From: Sphagnum magellanicum
Lineage: Eukaryota; Streptophyta; Sphagnopsida; Sphagnales; Sphagnaceae
Reading direction: 5' to 3'
Assembly: GCA_021904315.1 (NCBI GenBank)
Contig: CM038911.1
Span: 2,730,501-2,794,500 of the forward strand
DNA length: 64,000 nucleotides
The notes under the pieces are model-generated. The model did no database searches. It was not told where the DNA came from and worked only from the letters and a program-made list of their open reading frames with translations. Both the position numbers and the translations under genes were made by a program. Each line of letters begins with the position of its first letter. Position 1 is the stretch's first letter. Shown here one piece after another: positions 12,686 through 25,800 of this stretch.

Positions 12686-12955
12686 TATCCAACGGCTTCC
12701 GATCATCTATCCGCCCCGGATCTAACGTTCCAGATACGACATGATTGCTGTGACGAGATTAGAAGAGCATATTACGCTGACTCGAATCCGACGGCTGCGA
12801 TTTGCATATTATCGGATCTGACGTCCCCGATGAGTCCTTTTTGGTGACGAGCTTATCAACGTCGGTTGCGTGGAATCGAATCCAACGGCTGATACTTGTT
12901 CACCGTCGGATCTATTCGTTCCAGGAGACGACTCCGGCGAATCTAGTCAGCAAAT
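12686..12955. repeat. Three degenerate ~97-bp tandem units in the promoter
   Basis: Units begin at about 12687, 12784 and 12881 with ATCC(A/G)ACGGCT. Each is followed by CGGATCT(A/G)(A/T).CGT(T/C)CC and an ACGA or ATGAG block. This GC-richer stretch lies directly upstream of the TATA box and includes several TGACG words of the kind bound by plant bZIP (TGA-type) factors. Any regulatory role is inference. Confidence 0.65.
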
Positions 12956-15257
12956 AAGTAACAGCAGGACAGATATGTGTAGACGTGTCGCTTTTTCATT
13001 CGTCGATACAACTGGCAGTACTTTCATAGTCTGGACTCTGGAGGAGAGAAGTTTTGGTATGTTTCACGTTGGCACGATCTCTGCCGTCTACGTGTCCTAA
13101 GAAGATCCGACCCGTTGATGCCAGGAGCTGCGGAAGTGATCACCATCCCAAATGGACACCTAGTTGACGTAAAAATAATTCGGGCAGGGTACAAATTTTT
13201 TTTCTTTTCCCCGGCGCCCTTCCCCCCCCTTTATTTTTTTAATAAAAAATCTGCAAATTACAAGTCATGCTGAATTCAGTTTGATACTTTACTTTGGTGG
13301 CCCATTTTTCTTCCTTTCCATTTATCTCTTAATTTTATTATTGGTTTTTAAAATTTTAAGAAATTCTTGACCACAAGTGAAAGTATTAGAGAGGTACCGT
13401 TGTTTTATTTTTTCCAATTTTCTGATGTTGTGTCAATACCAAGCATGCCAAAAGGCATTTAGTAATAAATGGTAATAGGTTCTTAGAACGTATGTAAACT
13501 ATAAAAAATTAGCTTTAAAATATGATATTACAAAAAATCTGAGTCAAAATGTGATCATTTTTTTATTAAAAAAATTCCCCGAAAGATATGGAACCCGAGA
13601 ATTTTTTTTAATTTTTCAAAAAATTAATAATATTAATTTTTAAAAATTTAAAAAAAAAAAAAAACCCTCCTAAAGATTGTGTGTTAAGTTGGATTCGCAT
13701 CAAAGTGGTAAAGGGATAAACCAAGAGAATAAACTAACCCTAACTCTATATCATTCACACAAATAAAAAAAGAGTAAAATAGTTCAACAGAGTTGGCAAA
13801 TGATATGTCATTGGGATTAAGGAGGGGTTAAACACTTTGAAATATATTATCCTTAGGAATACCATAGTACCTTGGTAGCTTTGACACTTGTTTGTCAAAT
13901 AACTAATTAATTTTGAAATTTCTCATTTCAATAGATAAAATATTTTTGAAAATTCAATTATTTTCTTCACAATTTTTTTATGTGAAAAAAATAATCTGAA
14001 AATTTCAACATTTCTGAAAATAATATAATTAATGTTAACACTACCAAGGAAGTAGGGTAGATACTTTCAATTTTTCTAGATTTGGCTTTCAGCCGAAATG
14101 GAATAAGGATGTAATTTGACCTCCTTGATTTCAAAGGATTAAAAACTTCCACCCTAGGTGTGTACTATTCAATTATATTAATTTTTATCTTTCTCGCGGA
14201 AACAAAACAAGATTTAATTTACTTTTTAAAATATGATAATTTAAACCCTCGATTGAAAAAGATTTAAATGGAATAATAATATTCCTACTATCCCTGGGTG
14301 CATATTTTGTGTCCTAATGAATTATTAAGGCAAGTGATGTCAGTAGGCTTAACCTTGGGGATGAAATAGGGCAAAATGCACCCCTTTAGGGTTTGTCAAA
14401 ACAAGGGAGGTCAATAGTCTAAGCCCTAATAACAACCTAACAAAAAAAAAATCACCCCACTAAGTTAAGTCCTAGGGACAACCTGAGAAAAAGTGCACCT
14501 CAAAAGGCTCATTCCTTAACATAAAAGTCCATAAATAGGTCATAAACTAAGACAAGTTAGTCATTAAGTAGCTTTGGTAGTTCATGTCACAAAGGATTAA
14601 GGAGCTAGTATATTGGAGATTTTGTATAATCTTTTGCATGGTCATCCTTGGAAAATCCTAAGGACAATTTTAGTTGGATGGTCATCCCTATACAATTCTA
14701 GACACATTCTAGTTGGAATCTGACAATTGAACCACTCGTGACAATTTCAGAAATAATAGGTTTTACGTTACTATAGCAAAAGAATGTGTGTCATGATTGT
14801 TCGTAATTTCTATTTTGCTTTAATTTTTGTTGTTGTTGGTTTTTCAAGGTCGTGTTTTCAAGCCACAACAAAAGGAAGAGGAAGAAAAGCAATGGCTAAT
14901 TTGCATTATTGTAGTAGGTTCATGGTGCTTATTGTCCAAGTGCCACAATGTAAATGGCGTCTCCTTGGTTTCATTATTAGTCAAAGGATTGTCATGTCTT
15001 GTTGATTAAAAATGATGAGCATCAATGGTTGGTTTCATGTACAATGAGCATGAAATGGGGGGCTTGATTCTCATCACATAAGGGAAGTAAAACCAATATA
15101 AAAGCTGTCATTTTGATGCCACTTCTAATTTCTTTAGTGGCCATGGGAGTTGTTAACATTGTTCATCGTCCTACATAGTTTATTCTTTAAAAGCTCAAGT
15201 TACAAAGTAGTAAATTGGTGCTTTGTTATGATGATTGTAGGCGAATCTAAAACTTAT
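12956..15257. other. AT-rich intergenic DNA
   Basis: No gene is supported. The sequence becomes strongly AT-rich after about 13190. A segment near 14630-14760 resembles the local repeat at 7.9-8.4 kb (GGTCATYC...ACAATTTCAG). The short open frames at 14784-15009 have no recognisable motif. Confidence 0.45.
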
Positions 15258-15926
15258 TGTCACCAAAAGAGAGGGACCAACTAACAACCAGACCCCTCTA
15301 GCTCTGCTTGCTTCTGACAGAGTGAACATCAAGTACACACACATCAAAGGAACAGCATTAGCAACATCACTGATCCAAATCCAAGCGAAAGATTCATTAC
15401 TGGAGCACAACAGACTCGCCCGAACCTCTGCAGACACACTTCCTACTCAGAACTTCCAGGATAAAAGTTCATAGTTCAGATTTCACAAAAGGTCCTCGCC
15501 AACACAAGCATCCACTTTCCTAGAACATTGATCAAGTGGTCTGACAACTATTCTGCCTACGATTGAGCTCCCCCCAAAAGCAGACCACTTGAGCTGCCTA
15601 TCCTATGCATTTCCCAAGCCTCCCCAGTCTACAACCTCGATCCTCACTCACAATTTGACTCTCACCAAATTCAGGAGCTAGCCATCCTCTTTGAATTGCC
15701 GTCCTGCATTCCAACCGCCTCAAACCATCAATGCCAGCACCTCCTTTGCCATAATTATGTGTCGTCATCTTCAAGTGTGGTGAGCCTCCATGATCAAACC
15801 AGCGCAGCCGCCATGCAGCATTTTAGTGATGAGAAGTAATGCGCCACCAACCAATTGATGGTGCAAACAAAATCAGGATCAGGATTAGAATAACAACGTT
15901 GTTCGGTCACCCCATGTTTGGTTACA
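15258..15926 (-). repeat. 3' LTR of the Ty3/gypsy element
   Basis: This aligns end to end with 22199-22868. By eye I count about 28 substitutions and one 1-base indel, about 96% identity; nearly all differences are transitions. On the minus strand it starts TGTAACC and ends GGTGACA. A weak purine-rich tract (GAGGAATGGAAGGG) lies just before it, where the polypurine tract should be. Confidence 0.93.
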
Positions 15927-15962
15927 TATGTCACCCTTCCATTCCTCAAAAAGTTGAGTCCT

Positions 15963-18900
15963 TCAGCTCTTCAGACCTTGTGGAATGTGATACACTTGAA
16001 GATCCCTCCGTGGTCTTTCCCATTGGTTCCCATCAACGTCTTGAATAATGCATACTCGGCTCCTTTCATCAAAGTCCAAATTGCCAATCCCGTCAGTATG
16101 CGCAACGAACAGGTATGGACCTTCCCAACTGGCAATCAGTGCCTTCTTCTTCCCGGGCTTCTTCATCTTGACCATCGTTTCACCAACAACCAGGCCTTCA
16201 AAAGCATGTTTCCCTTTTCTGGTCGCATAGGCCCTTTTCTGCTTCTGTTGTGCCCGTTCCACATTAAGCAGAACATTCTCATGAATGTTGGCGATCAATC
16301 TGACCTTTTGCATGAACTCTTCTGCAGTAGTCTCCACATCCGCAATGACATCAACCTCGACAGTCAATGAGTGTAAATAGTTATCAGCCCTAAGGCGTGG
16401 TGTACGCCTAGTTAGAATCATGAAAGGAGAGAACTTTGTGCTGGACTGAATTCCGCATCGATATCCAAACATAACCTTTGCCAGTTGCTCATCCCAGCAA
16501 TTGGCATTGTTGGGAGCTGTAGACAGTACTGTCATACCATGTTTGATCGTCTTGATCAGATGTTCAGCCATACCATTGCACTGCGGCCATTGAGGCGCAG
16601 TGTGTTGATGATGAATCCCATAATCTTTGCACATGGCGTCAAATTCTACTTCCCACTCTCCCCCATTGTTGGTCAACACAAATTTGGGGACCCCGTACTT
16701 GCAGATCACGTCATCCTCCAGAAACTTGGCTGCTGTCTTGGCTCCATGGTCAGCCACAGCTCTTGCTTCACACCATTTTGAATAGTGGCAATAGCTACTA
16801 GGATGTATTTGTTGCCTGATTTGGTCTTAGGCAGCGGCCCTGCAATATCCATTGCTACTCTATAGAACATGTCACAAACGGGTATGCTCTTCAGTTCTTC
16901 ATCTTCAGAGCGTATACTCCCCGTTCTCTTCACCATTTGACAATGTTGGCACACCCTCACTACAACCTTGACATCCTGAGTTCGGTTGCACCAAAAATAC
17001 CTTCTGCACATTTCAGCCAAAATTCGTTCTTCCCCAGAGTGCCCTAGGTCCTCATGCATCTGGACTACTAGTCCCATGCGATCTACTGGTCTTGGCACCA
17101 ACAATCCCTTGAAGTACAGTGATTGCCCCTGCAAGTGATAATTGAGTATCCTCTTCCTCGCCCTTTTCGATTCCAGATGATCAACAGTAGCAGGTAGCAC
17201 TCTTCCTTGCAGCAATTCCAAACAGCTGACATTTTCCCATATGTCACTACCTCTCGAGTCTGCTTCACACTCCTCCTCCTCATCAAGACCTTCGGATTAA
17301 AAATCATGTTCACCCACCTCCAATAGCCGCTGAGCTGCTAAGACCAGCTCCAGTTGTTGTTGCTTGTCATAGTAATGAGGTCTCTTCCTCAACCAACTCA
17401 TCCCAGCAATGCTGCTTCGCGTAGTCTCATCCTTCCCTTTTTCTCCATCCTCACACGGAATGACCTCCTGAGGCTAATCGTCTTCAGACACAATGTCAAT
17501 CATATACAGATGGTGGTCATTGAACCGCATAGAGTGGTTGATCCCAAAACAGCAGGTATGATATTGCACTGACGCCCTGCCCTTTCTTCTATTCCCGAGC
17601 CATTCCATCTTTGTGCCAGTCTGGACAATGAGGAACCTTCCTTCTTCCGTGTGTGTGTCAGCCTGCGCATCCCCAATGTCTTGGACTTCCTCACAAAAAT
17701 CATCATCTTCCTTGGCTGGTCCAGCTGGATTTCTACTCAAGGCATTAACGTTAGTGTGTCTAAGACTAGGTCGGTGCACAATCTTAAAGCTAAAGTCCTG
17801 CAGCATGTCGATCCATTTGCCTCGCCTCCCATGTGCATCAGATACAGTTGCCAACCACTCGAGTGGCTTGTGATCAGTGCGCAAAATAAAATGATTTCTA
17901 TACAAGTACTGCCTAAAGTGCATGACGCCCCATATGAGTGCATAGCACTCTCCTTCCATGGGATGGAATTTCTTCTGTGCCTCTGTCAGACTCTTGCTGG
18001 CATAGGCTACCACCTTCTCCAACTTCCCTTCTCTCTGGGACAAAATGGCTCCAACCCCCTTGGGTGACCAATCAACATCCAAACAAAACGACCTCTTGAA
18101 ATCAAGTCGTATAAGGATGGGCGCCTCGACCAGTGTCGTTCTTAAAGCTTGGAATGCCTGTTGACAGCCCGCATCCCACAGAAAATCAACATCCTTTCTG
18201 GTCAGTTCGAATAGAAGAGCTACCAGTCGCGCATAGCCCTTGATGTACTTCCGGTAATACCCTGTCAACCCTAAGAACGATCTGATGTTAGTGACCATCC
18301 TTGGTTGGGGAAAATGTAGAACTGCCTCAATCTTATCAGGATCTGGTCTGGTGCCATTCTCACTAACAACATGGCCCAGGAATGCAATACTCTTCACAGC
18401 AAAGCAACATTTTTTCGGGTTCAGTTTGAGATTTACTTCCTTCAGTTTGCACAGAACCATATCCAGATGCTGAAGGTGTTCTACCCAACTTCCGCTGTGG
18501 ACGTTGAGGTCGTCCACGAACACCTTCAGAAACTTGCTGCCAAAATCCTTAAAGACCTCAGACATAGTTTTGGTGAACGTGCTTGTTGCGTTCTTCAAAC
18601 CAAATGGCATGACCATCTAGTCATACAATTCGGTCTTGGTGATCAAAGCAATCTTCTTTACATCTTCTGGAACCATTCGAATCTGCCAAAAGCTAGACTG
18701 CAAATCTAGAGCCGTAAACCAGGCCGAACTCCCCAACTGATCAATGACATCTTCCACGAGCGGCATCGGAAATGAGTCACGTCGTGTTTGTGCGTTGAAC
18801 GGCCGGTAGTCTCCACAGAAACACCTGCTCCCATCTTTCTTTACTGGTAAAGTAACACGACAGGCATACTCGGAGCTGCTGGGCCTCATCTTGCCCAATT

Positions 18901-21328
18901 CCACCAAAGCGTCGATTTGCCTCTTCATTTCGGCCTCTTCCCAATAGGACAGCCTACCAGGTGATGCTCTGCAAGGCGGAAATCCTTGTGTATCAACAAC
19001 ATGTTCCTCCACAATACAACAACCCAACTCACCCTTGTTCCAAGCAAATACATCCTGGTATTGTTCCAGAATGTCCCAGAATTGTTGTTGTCCTCCCTCA
19101 TCCAAGTTACGATCTATCTTAATTCGTTGACAGATCTCCCTCCACCTAGTGCCCATTTCGTCATGGCAGGATGAGTTCGATGACTCTGTAGTGGTGCAAT
19201 TAAAGTCGCCATTCTTCATCTGAACAGCTTGCAGCAATGTCGGAATTGATGAAATGTCCTTTGGGCCGGTTTGCTGTAGCGCAAGCGTCGCAACAGCATC
19301 AGGCGTGGTTTCACGCCTAGCCCGTCCGCTTTGCTCTGCATCAGCGACCCACCTCAGCCAATCTGCGTAATCATCCGCATCCGTGATTTCTTCATCCATG
19401 AAGTCGTCAGCCTGCTCCTGTAATGTCAGTTGCAGAATCCCTAGTGGCCCTTTTGATGTTATTAGCTTCTCCAAGCCATTATTTCCAAACTCATCCTCAT
19501 GATCAATCTGCCTCAATGGGTCGGATACCAACTCCCCATGCTCACTGCCATCAATACTCGTATCAGAATCTGATGTGGTCGCGGCATCCTCCTCGATCAC
19601 ACTCTAAGACAAATCAGGATTGTCACTGGTGGATGTACTCTACCAGACAGTCACAGATTTCTGCACCAGAGTCTCCGAGTTGATCTTCTGCAATAAATTC
19701 ACCATTGTCAGAGGTAACACCTCCACGTTGGTACCTGGTCCATGCCTCACCTGGATTAAACCTCGTTCCACATCCACAATTGCCCCAATTTTTATGAGGA
19801 AGTCTAATCCAAGCAACACATCATAGCTGTCCGTATCAACCACCATGAACGTCATGGAGCACTGGACTCCCCCGACCTTGACTGGGACTTCGTCAATTCT
19901 GCCAAGAGCCTGCGTGATGACTCCCGACGCGGTCTTATAGGTTTCTGATCCAGTGACCATATGCATCATTCCTAGTTCCCTTACAACAACAGCAGCCATA
20001 ACGGACATGGAAGCTCCTGTGTCCACCAATCCTTCAACAATATAATTGTTGATCTCCACAAGCAGATGTAGAGTCTTGCTTCGATGGGTCTTGTTGATGC
20101 AAATCTTCCTCAATGTGGGAACGGCAGACACCATCGACACCTGATTCTCATTTGCTTCCGAATCCTTCCTTCTTCGAGCCAGCTTTACTAAACTTTCCAG
20201 ATGTTCCAGTTCGCCTAGAATCATCAGGATGGTTTCCATAGGACTTAGGGAAATCTTCCCTTTGATAAAATGTGAGAGTATTTTCGATTTAACAGTTGTC
20301 TCCCGAATTGCTCCTGTTCCTTCCCCTGCAATTTCAGGAGAGGGTATATCGGCCATGGGTGCCACCTCAATTGGCATTTGTCTCCGTGGTGCCCTAGTGT
20401 GTGAAAATAGATTTTTATCTCCGCACAACCTCTTTAGTTGCTGCAGAGTGGTTTGCTCGTCATCCAGCAATACTTCGACAAAGTTGGCTGCTCCAGAATG
20501 CACCTTTCCATCCTTGGGCTTCTTCCAACATCAATCTTCTGAGTGTCCTAGTCCTGCGCAGAAGGAGCATTTAATCCCACAATTTTCCGTCCTATGCGGC
20601 ATATTGCACTTGGCACATTTCGGCCGTGCTTCATTTAGCCTCGGACATGCTGTGGCTATGTGATCCCCTCCATTGCAGAGCTGGCACCCACCGGACATTG
20701 TGGAAGAGGATGACGCGATAGAATTCGGCACACTCCTCTTGAAAAAATTCACCAGCGTGTTGGTCAAAGCAGTCACTTGCTTTTCCATCATTGTCTCCTC
20801 GACTCCTTCTTCCTGTTCCTCCTTTAAGGGCTCGAAGGGAGTCTCTCCCAACTCCCCTAGTACTCTCTCGAGCTCGGTAGCAGCAGCTACCACAACATTA
20901 GCAAATGTCCTTACTACGCACAACTTCCGAATCTCAGGCCTCAACTTGGCCAAAAATCTTCTCCTTTTCTAAGCATCGGGTATCTTCCCCCTTTGAAACA
21001 ACTTGTCGAGACGTTCAAAGTACTTCTGAACTCTCTCCTTTGGCTCTTGTTTGATGGCATCTAGTTTCATCCGGATGTCATCATCATCAACACGCCCATA
21101 TTTCTGCACGATGAGGGTCCACAATTCAGCCCAATCGGCAGGCACCGGTTACAGCCTCTTGAACCACTCCTTGGCTCGACCCCGCAAATTAAGCTTAGCG
21201 ATTTCGAAAAGTTTGTTAGCATTGAGATCGCGCACTTCAGCCGCCATCGTGAGACGCTCCGCCCAGTCATTGACGTCCTCGTGATCCCTTCCCTAAAACA
21301 ACTCGTCCATGCCTTGGGGATTGGTCAT
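15963..21328 (-). pseudogene. gag-pol of the Ty3/gypsy element, inactivated
   Basis: One frame runs from the ATG at 21328 with at least seven in-frame stops. Gag holds three zinc knuckles near 20690-20530 (CQLCNGGDHIATAC, CAKCNMPHRTENC, CSFCAGLGHSED). The protease has VDTGAS near 20020. Reverse transcriptase has DGSRCFCGDYRPFNAQ near 18820 and the catalytic FVDD near 18510, interrupted by a stop just before VMPFGLKNA at 18617. RNase H has LRTDHKPLEWL near 17860. Integrase has an HHCC zinc finger (HEDLGHSGEE...CQHCQ) near 17000, then a small deletion near 16790 that shifts the frame. In the core, the second catalytic Asp is replaced (LTNNGGEW), while the Glu context PQCNGMAE is kept. The tail (to 15963) lacks a chromodomain. 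Confidence 0.93.
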
Positions 21329-22194
21329 CTTTCAAAATTTCAGCAACAACAGAAACAAGATGCAACACTCCTCACAACACACAGACCTTCAAAACACAAA
21401 AACAAAATTGATCAGCCCCTTGGCTCCTACAGCGATTCTAACTTTTGAAAGAACAATGTTTGCCTGAGTCATTGATTGAACTCAGACTGAGCGCCCTCAG
21501 CTACGGGTGTCAAAGGTTCAAAATCTAATGTGAAAATGGAGAAACATTGCTCATCTGTGGATTCCAGCTAGAATTGCCACTTTGATGACGAATCTTGCCA
21601 AACCCGCCAGCTTACGAGACGGGACCTTGCTTCGGAATGCTCCACACGGACTATGCGATCTCCAACCTGAAACAGGTCCTCCACACCAGGTATGTAGAAT
21701 CTAGGAAAATGGTTAGCTGAGGGAGTCGACTTGGGGAACCAAATGTCTCCCAGTCTAAGCACATCGCACCACCTCTCAGCAAGCACTGGCGTCACTCTAC
21801 GCAAGGTAGGTGGTGTAGTGGTATTGCGTCTGAAATTACGAGATGGACACCCACCCCCTGGTTCCATTACTCACCTTCACCCAGACCTGAACTCGGGTGT
21901 AAAAACCACTGTGAGTTATTTCGATCGCTATATCTCCTACTCTAGCCTGATCGGGATCTATTCTTACAATAGTTATTACACCAAAACCCAAGGAACGCAA
22001 TACCACGGCCTCTCTCGGTGGCACTACACCCCGAGTAGTGTAAAAGTCGAACCTACGGACGATTCCTTGCTCACGAGTCTCTTGCACTAGTTCTTCCACC
22101 TCTATATCATCTGCACCAGTTGAGGACATGTTTCCCTGACTACCATCACACCTGGGTTCCCATATGTTACACCGAATCTCTCTAGATCCAACTT

Positions 22195-22206
22195 GCTCTG
22201 ATACCA
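22195..22206 (-). other. Primer-binding site (tRNA-iMet)
   Basis: The minus strand reads TGGTATCAGAGC, the classic plant tRNA-iMet primer-binding site. It lies at the inner edge of the 5' LTR. The last bases of the LTR as defined by alignment to the 3' LTR (GGTATCA) overlap it. Confidence 0.93.
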
Positions 22207-22868
22207 AAAAGAGAGGGAGCAACCAACAACTAGACCCCTCTAGCTCTGTTTGCTTCTGACAGAGCGAACATCAGGTACACACACATCAAAGGAACAGCAT
22301 TAGCAACATCATTGATCCAGATCCAAGCGAGAGATTCATTACTGGAGCATAACAGACTCGCCCGAACCTCTGCAGACACACTTCCTATTCAGAACTTCCA
22401 GGATAAAAGTTCATAGTTCAGATTTCACAAAAGGTCCTCGCCAACACAAGCATCCACTTTCCCAGAACGTTGATCAAGTGGTCTGACAACTATTCTGCCT
22501 ACGATTGAGCTCCCCCCAAAAGCAGACCACTTGAGTTGCCTATCCTATGCATTTCCCAAGCCTCCCCGGTCTACAACCTCGATCCTCACTCACGATCTGA
22601 CTCTCACCAAACTCAGGAACTAGCCATCCTCTTTGAATTGTCGTCCTGCATTCCAACCACCTCAAACCATCAATGCCAGCACCTCCTTTGCCATAATTAT
22701 GTGTCGTCATCTTCAAGTGTGGTGAGCCTCCATGATCAAACCAGCGCAGCCGCCATGCAGCATCTTAGTGATGAGAAGTAATGCGCCGCCAACCAAGTGA
22801 TGGTGCAAACAAAATCAGGATCAGGATCAGAATAGCAACGTTGTTCGGTCACCCCATGTTTGGTTACA
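22199..22868 (-). repeat. 5' LTR of the Ty3/gypsy element
   Basis: 670 bp, starting TGTAACC on the minus strand; partner of 15258-15926. The outer boundary is set where the two LTRs stop matching (TTATGAAC here, TATGTCAC at the other copy). Confidence 0.93.
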
Positions 22869-22872
22869 TTAT

Positions 22873-25800
22873 GAACTCTCTTCTCAAAAGCTTCAAAGTA
22901 CTTATTACATGGGTGGCGCAATGAAAAAAATATGTAAAAAATATGTGCGTGAAAGAGAGATCAATCTAATTATTGACAAAATCATAGAACTAATAGATGA
23001 TGTATAAAATCCTACACATGTTAATGTACAAAAGATTCCTATTGGTTGGCATTGAGACTATTTTATGTTATGTGATGATTAAAGGAATGAACATACATCT
23101 TGTTGTTGCTATGATTCGCAAGTGATATGTGATGCATATATTCCTTAAGGTGATCGTATTTCCACCAATAAACAATCTATAGCTACTAATATCTTTTAAA
23201 GAAAGAAAGATATAACACATCATGCAAATGTCTTAAGTTGCTAAAACCATTATAATTATTGAAGTATTTTTCCCATGTTCATTTGAAGAGAGAAGTTTTT
23301 TGTTTATTAAATTAGACAAGAAAAACCATTTCCATCAATTCAGATCATGCACTACTCATCTCTTGTTGTTAAATTTATTAAATCTGCTACTTCAAGCTAA
23401 CAAAAACTAGATAGTGAAATATCTCACCAAATTTCTACAACCACCTAGGTTAAGCTTTTATAGATGAAAACAAAAGAAATGGTATATTCATAATGTGTTA
23501 TCATAATGAGGACTAAGTACTACATTTTAGTTTTTAGTTTTTGGTTGTATTTGTAGGTGTTTCAATCTTTCATACATTGAAGTGTATGGCACAAGATATT
23601 AAGCCCAAAAGATTATTAAATTTTCAACAGATTATTTAGAATTGGACTTAGAGATGAAGACGAAGATGTGTATGTTGAATCCACCAAAAAAAATATTTAA
23701 TTAGTTGTCCAATTTGCACGGATGAAATTAAATTCGAGATTTCAACTACTTGTGGTCACATTTTTTTGTCAAGATTGCTTTTGTAGTGTAATCAATGCTC
23801 AAAACAAATGTCCCATATGTTGGGAAAAACTTATTTCAAAAACTTGTATTTAATTTTGTACATTCAATTTAATATTGAATAAAAAAATATTTTCATTCAA
23901 GTGTGTAAAACATCCTTAAATTGTGCTAAGGTTATTTTTAATGTCAAATATTATTAGTTCATGTTTTTTCAACTTTTATTTGTGCAAAGATATGTAATCA
24001 AAATTTTGTAGTTGTGAATGACAACATTTCTAAAGCATTTTCCCATCAATTCCCATTTCTCCTTCTTTAATATTTTGTCCAAATAAACCAAGCATGGATC
24101 TGTTTTTAATCATACCAAAGGGCAACAATTGGTAACATGTAATGACATATTTGAATGTCCTTTTCAAGTGGTTTTAAACAAGGGTGTATGGTGTTTGATC
24201 CAAATTATTTTTAGGCATCTACATTTAAGATCTTACATCAAATGCATTGGTAGTGAGGTTGGTGTGATTGATTGGATTATATTTGCATGCCCAAGTTGTT
24301 GTCTAACATCTTGGTAGTGAGGGCATTTGAAAGTAGCTTGGGAAAATTTGAAAAGGGGAATTTTCAAAACCTTGTGCTAAAGATCTTAGTTGAACTTTTT
24401 GAAAACATTCTTGGGGAAATTATGATAAAGGAAGATTTCATAGGAAAGTCTAGACAATCAATTGCTTTTGTTTGATTTGTAGGGTATTATTTCAAGAGAA
24501 TTGGCCTTGTTGGTCTTGAGAAGTTAATGGCAACTAGTTCATCCTTTAAAATTTGGAAGGATTTGGGAAAGAATACTAAAACACATTTTTAAACTACACA
24601 TGCCTACTATGTGGCAACTTTTATTTTTCAATCCAAAATTATTTTTTTTACAATGTTTTTCCATTTTTTATAAATAAATATCCAATGGTGCAAAACAGAT
24701 GAAATAATTGAATTCAATTGTATTCATCTTATGTCACCATTTTCTTAAAAAATTATTTAAATTTTATCTGTGCCCCCACTTCCACCTATTTCAATCTAAC
24801 ATTTACAATTTACCAACATATTTTGTTACTTATGACAGGTGTTTATTATCATAAACAACAACATCAAATCATAAAATGACAAAATCAAGCAAATTTGACA
24901 TTGTAATTCCATTTAAGGCCAAGGTTAATATTTCTACTTTATATCACATCTCAATATACAATAAAAATTTATAAATTCAAACATATTACATGAGAATTTC
25001 ATATATTAAGCATATATTATATTTAAATATTTAAATTATTTGTATGAATATAAAATTCAGAAAACCATTTATCACCAATATGAAAACATGATTATCACAT
25101 CATCAAGGTAAAAAACATGGAATAGGGCACTTTCCCAAAGGATTCCAATTATCATGGCACATTGTTCGATCCCCAAAAAAAAAAAAACTATTTTTGCGTT
25201 ATTCATAAGAGCTACAAGCTCATGTTGGGTGGGCAAAAGAAGAAACTATTATACCATGTGTCATTCATAAACACATGTAAATGCGACATTTGACATCACC
25301 CTAAATTACTTGAAATTTATTGAGGAATACAACAATAAAATTATAAAATGGAGTCAATAATGGAAAAATAAATGTGCAAACTTAATTTGGCATGAAAACA
25401 AATAAGTAGTTTTCATAATAAAAAAATAATAAAACAAAAAATACAGCAATGACATCAAAAGCCATTGAACCAACATGGAAAAAAAAACTCATAAAAAATG
25501 ACATTGCAAAAGAATTTCATAAAGTTGAAATATTTGATAAGGACAACAAATTAATTGATGGGGATATAATGAGTTTAGGAGATTTAGTGTCCATAAAATG
25601 TTATACTAGATATTGAAGGCATTTTGTTTCCAAAAGACATGGGTTAACTTTAGATTTAATAGCAGTCAAGAACTACTACATCAAACAAACATGATCCAAA
25701 ACAATTATGATTCTTGTAGACTTATCATATGAATCAAACAAATTATAGGACAAAATTTTATTAAATTCATTTTAATAAACAAAAATTTTCCCCATCTTCT

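Larger units (their letters stand above)
15258..22868 (-). mobile_element. Complete but inactive Ty3/gypsy LTR retrotransposon
   Basis: The element reads on the minus strand: 5' LTR 22868-22199, tRNA-iMet primer site, gag from 21328, protease, reverse transcriptase, RNase H, integrase to 15963, 3' LTR 15926-15258. Gene order PR-RT-RH-IN is that of Ty3/gypsy. No chromodomain follows the integrase. TTAT flanks both sides (15254-15257 and 22869-22872), consistent with a 4-bp target duplication. The gag-pol frame is continuous apart from in-frame stops and one integrase frameshift, so it cannot move on its own. Internal length is about 6.3 kb. Confidence 0.95.

Noticed and set aside
15839..21300. 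Many plus-strand open frames across the gypsy element
   Set aside because: Antisense shadows of gag-pol, whose minus-strand frame carries all diagnostic motifs.
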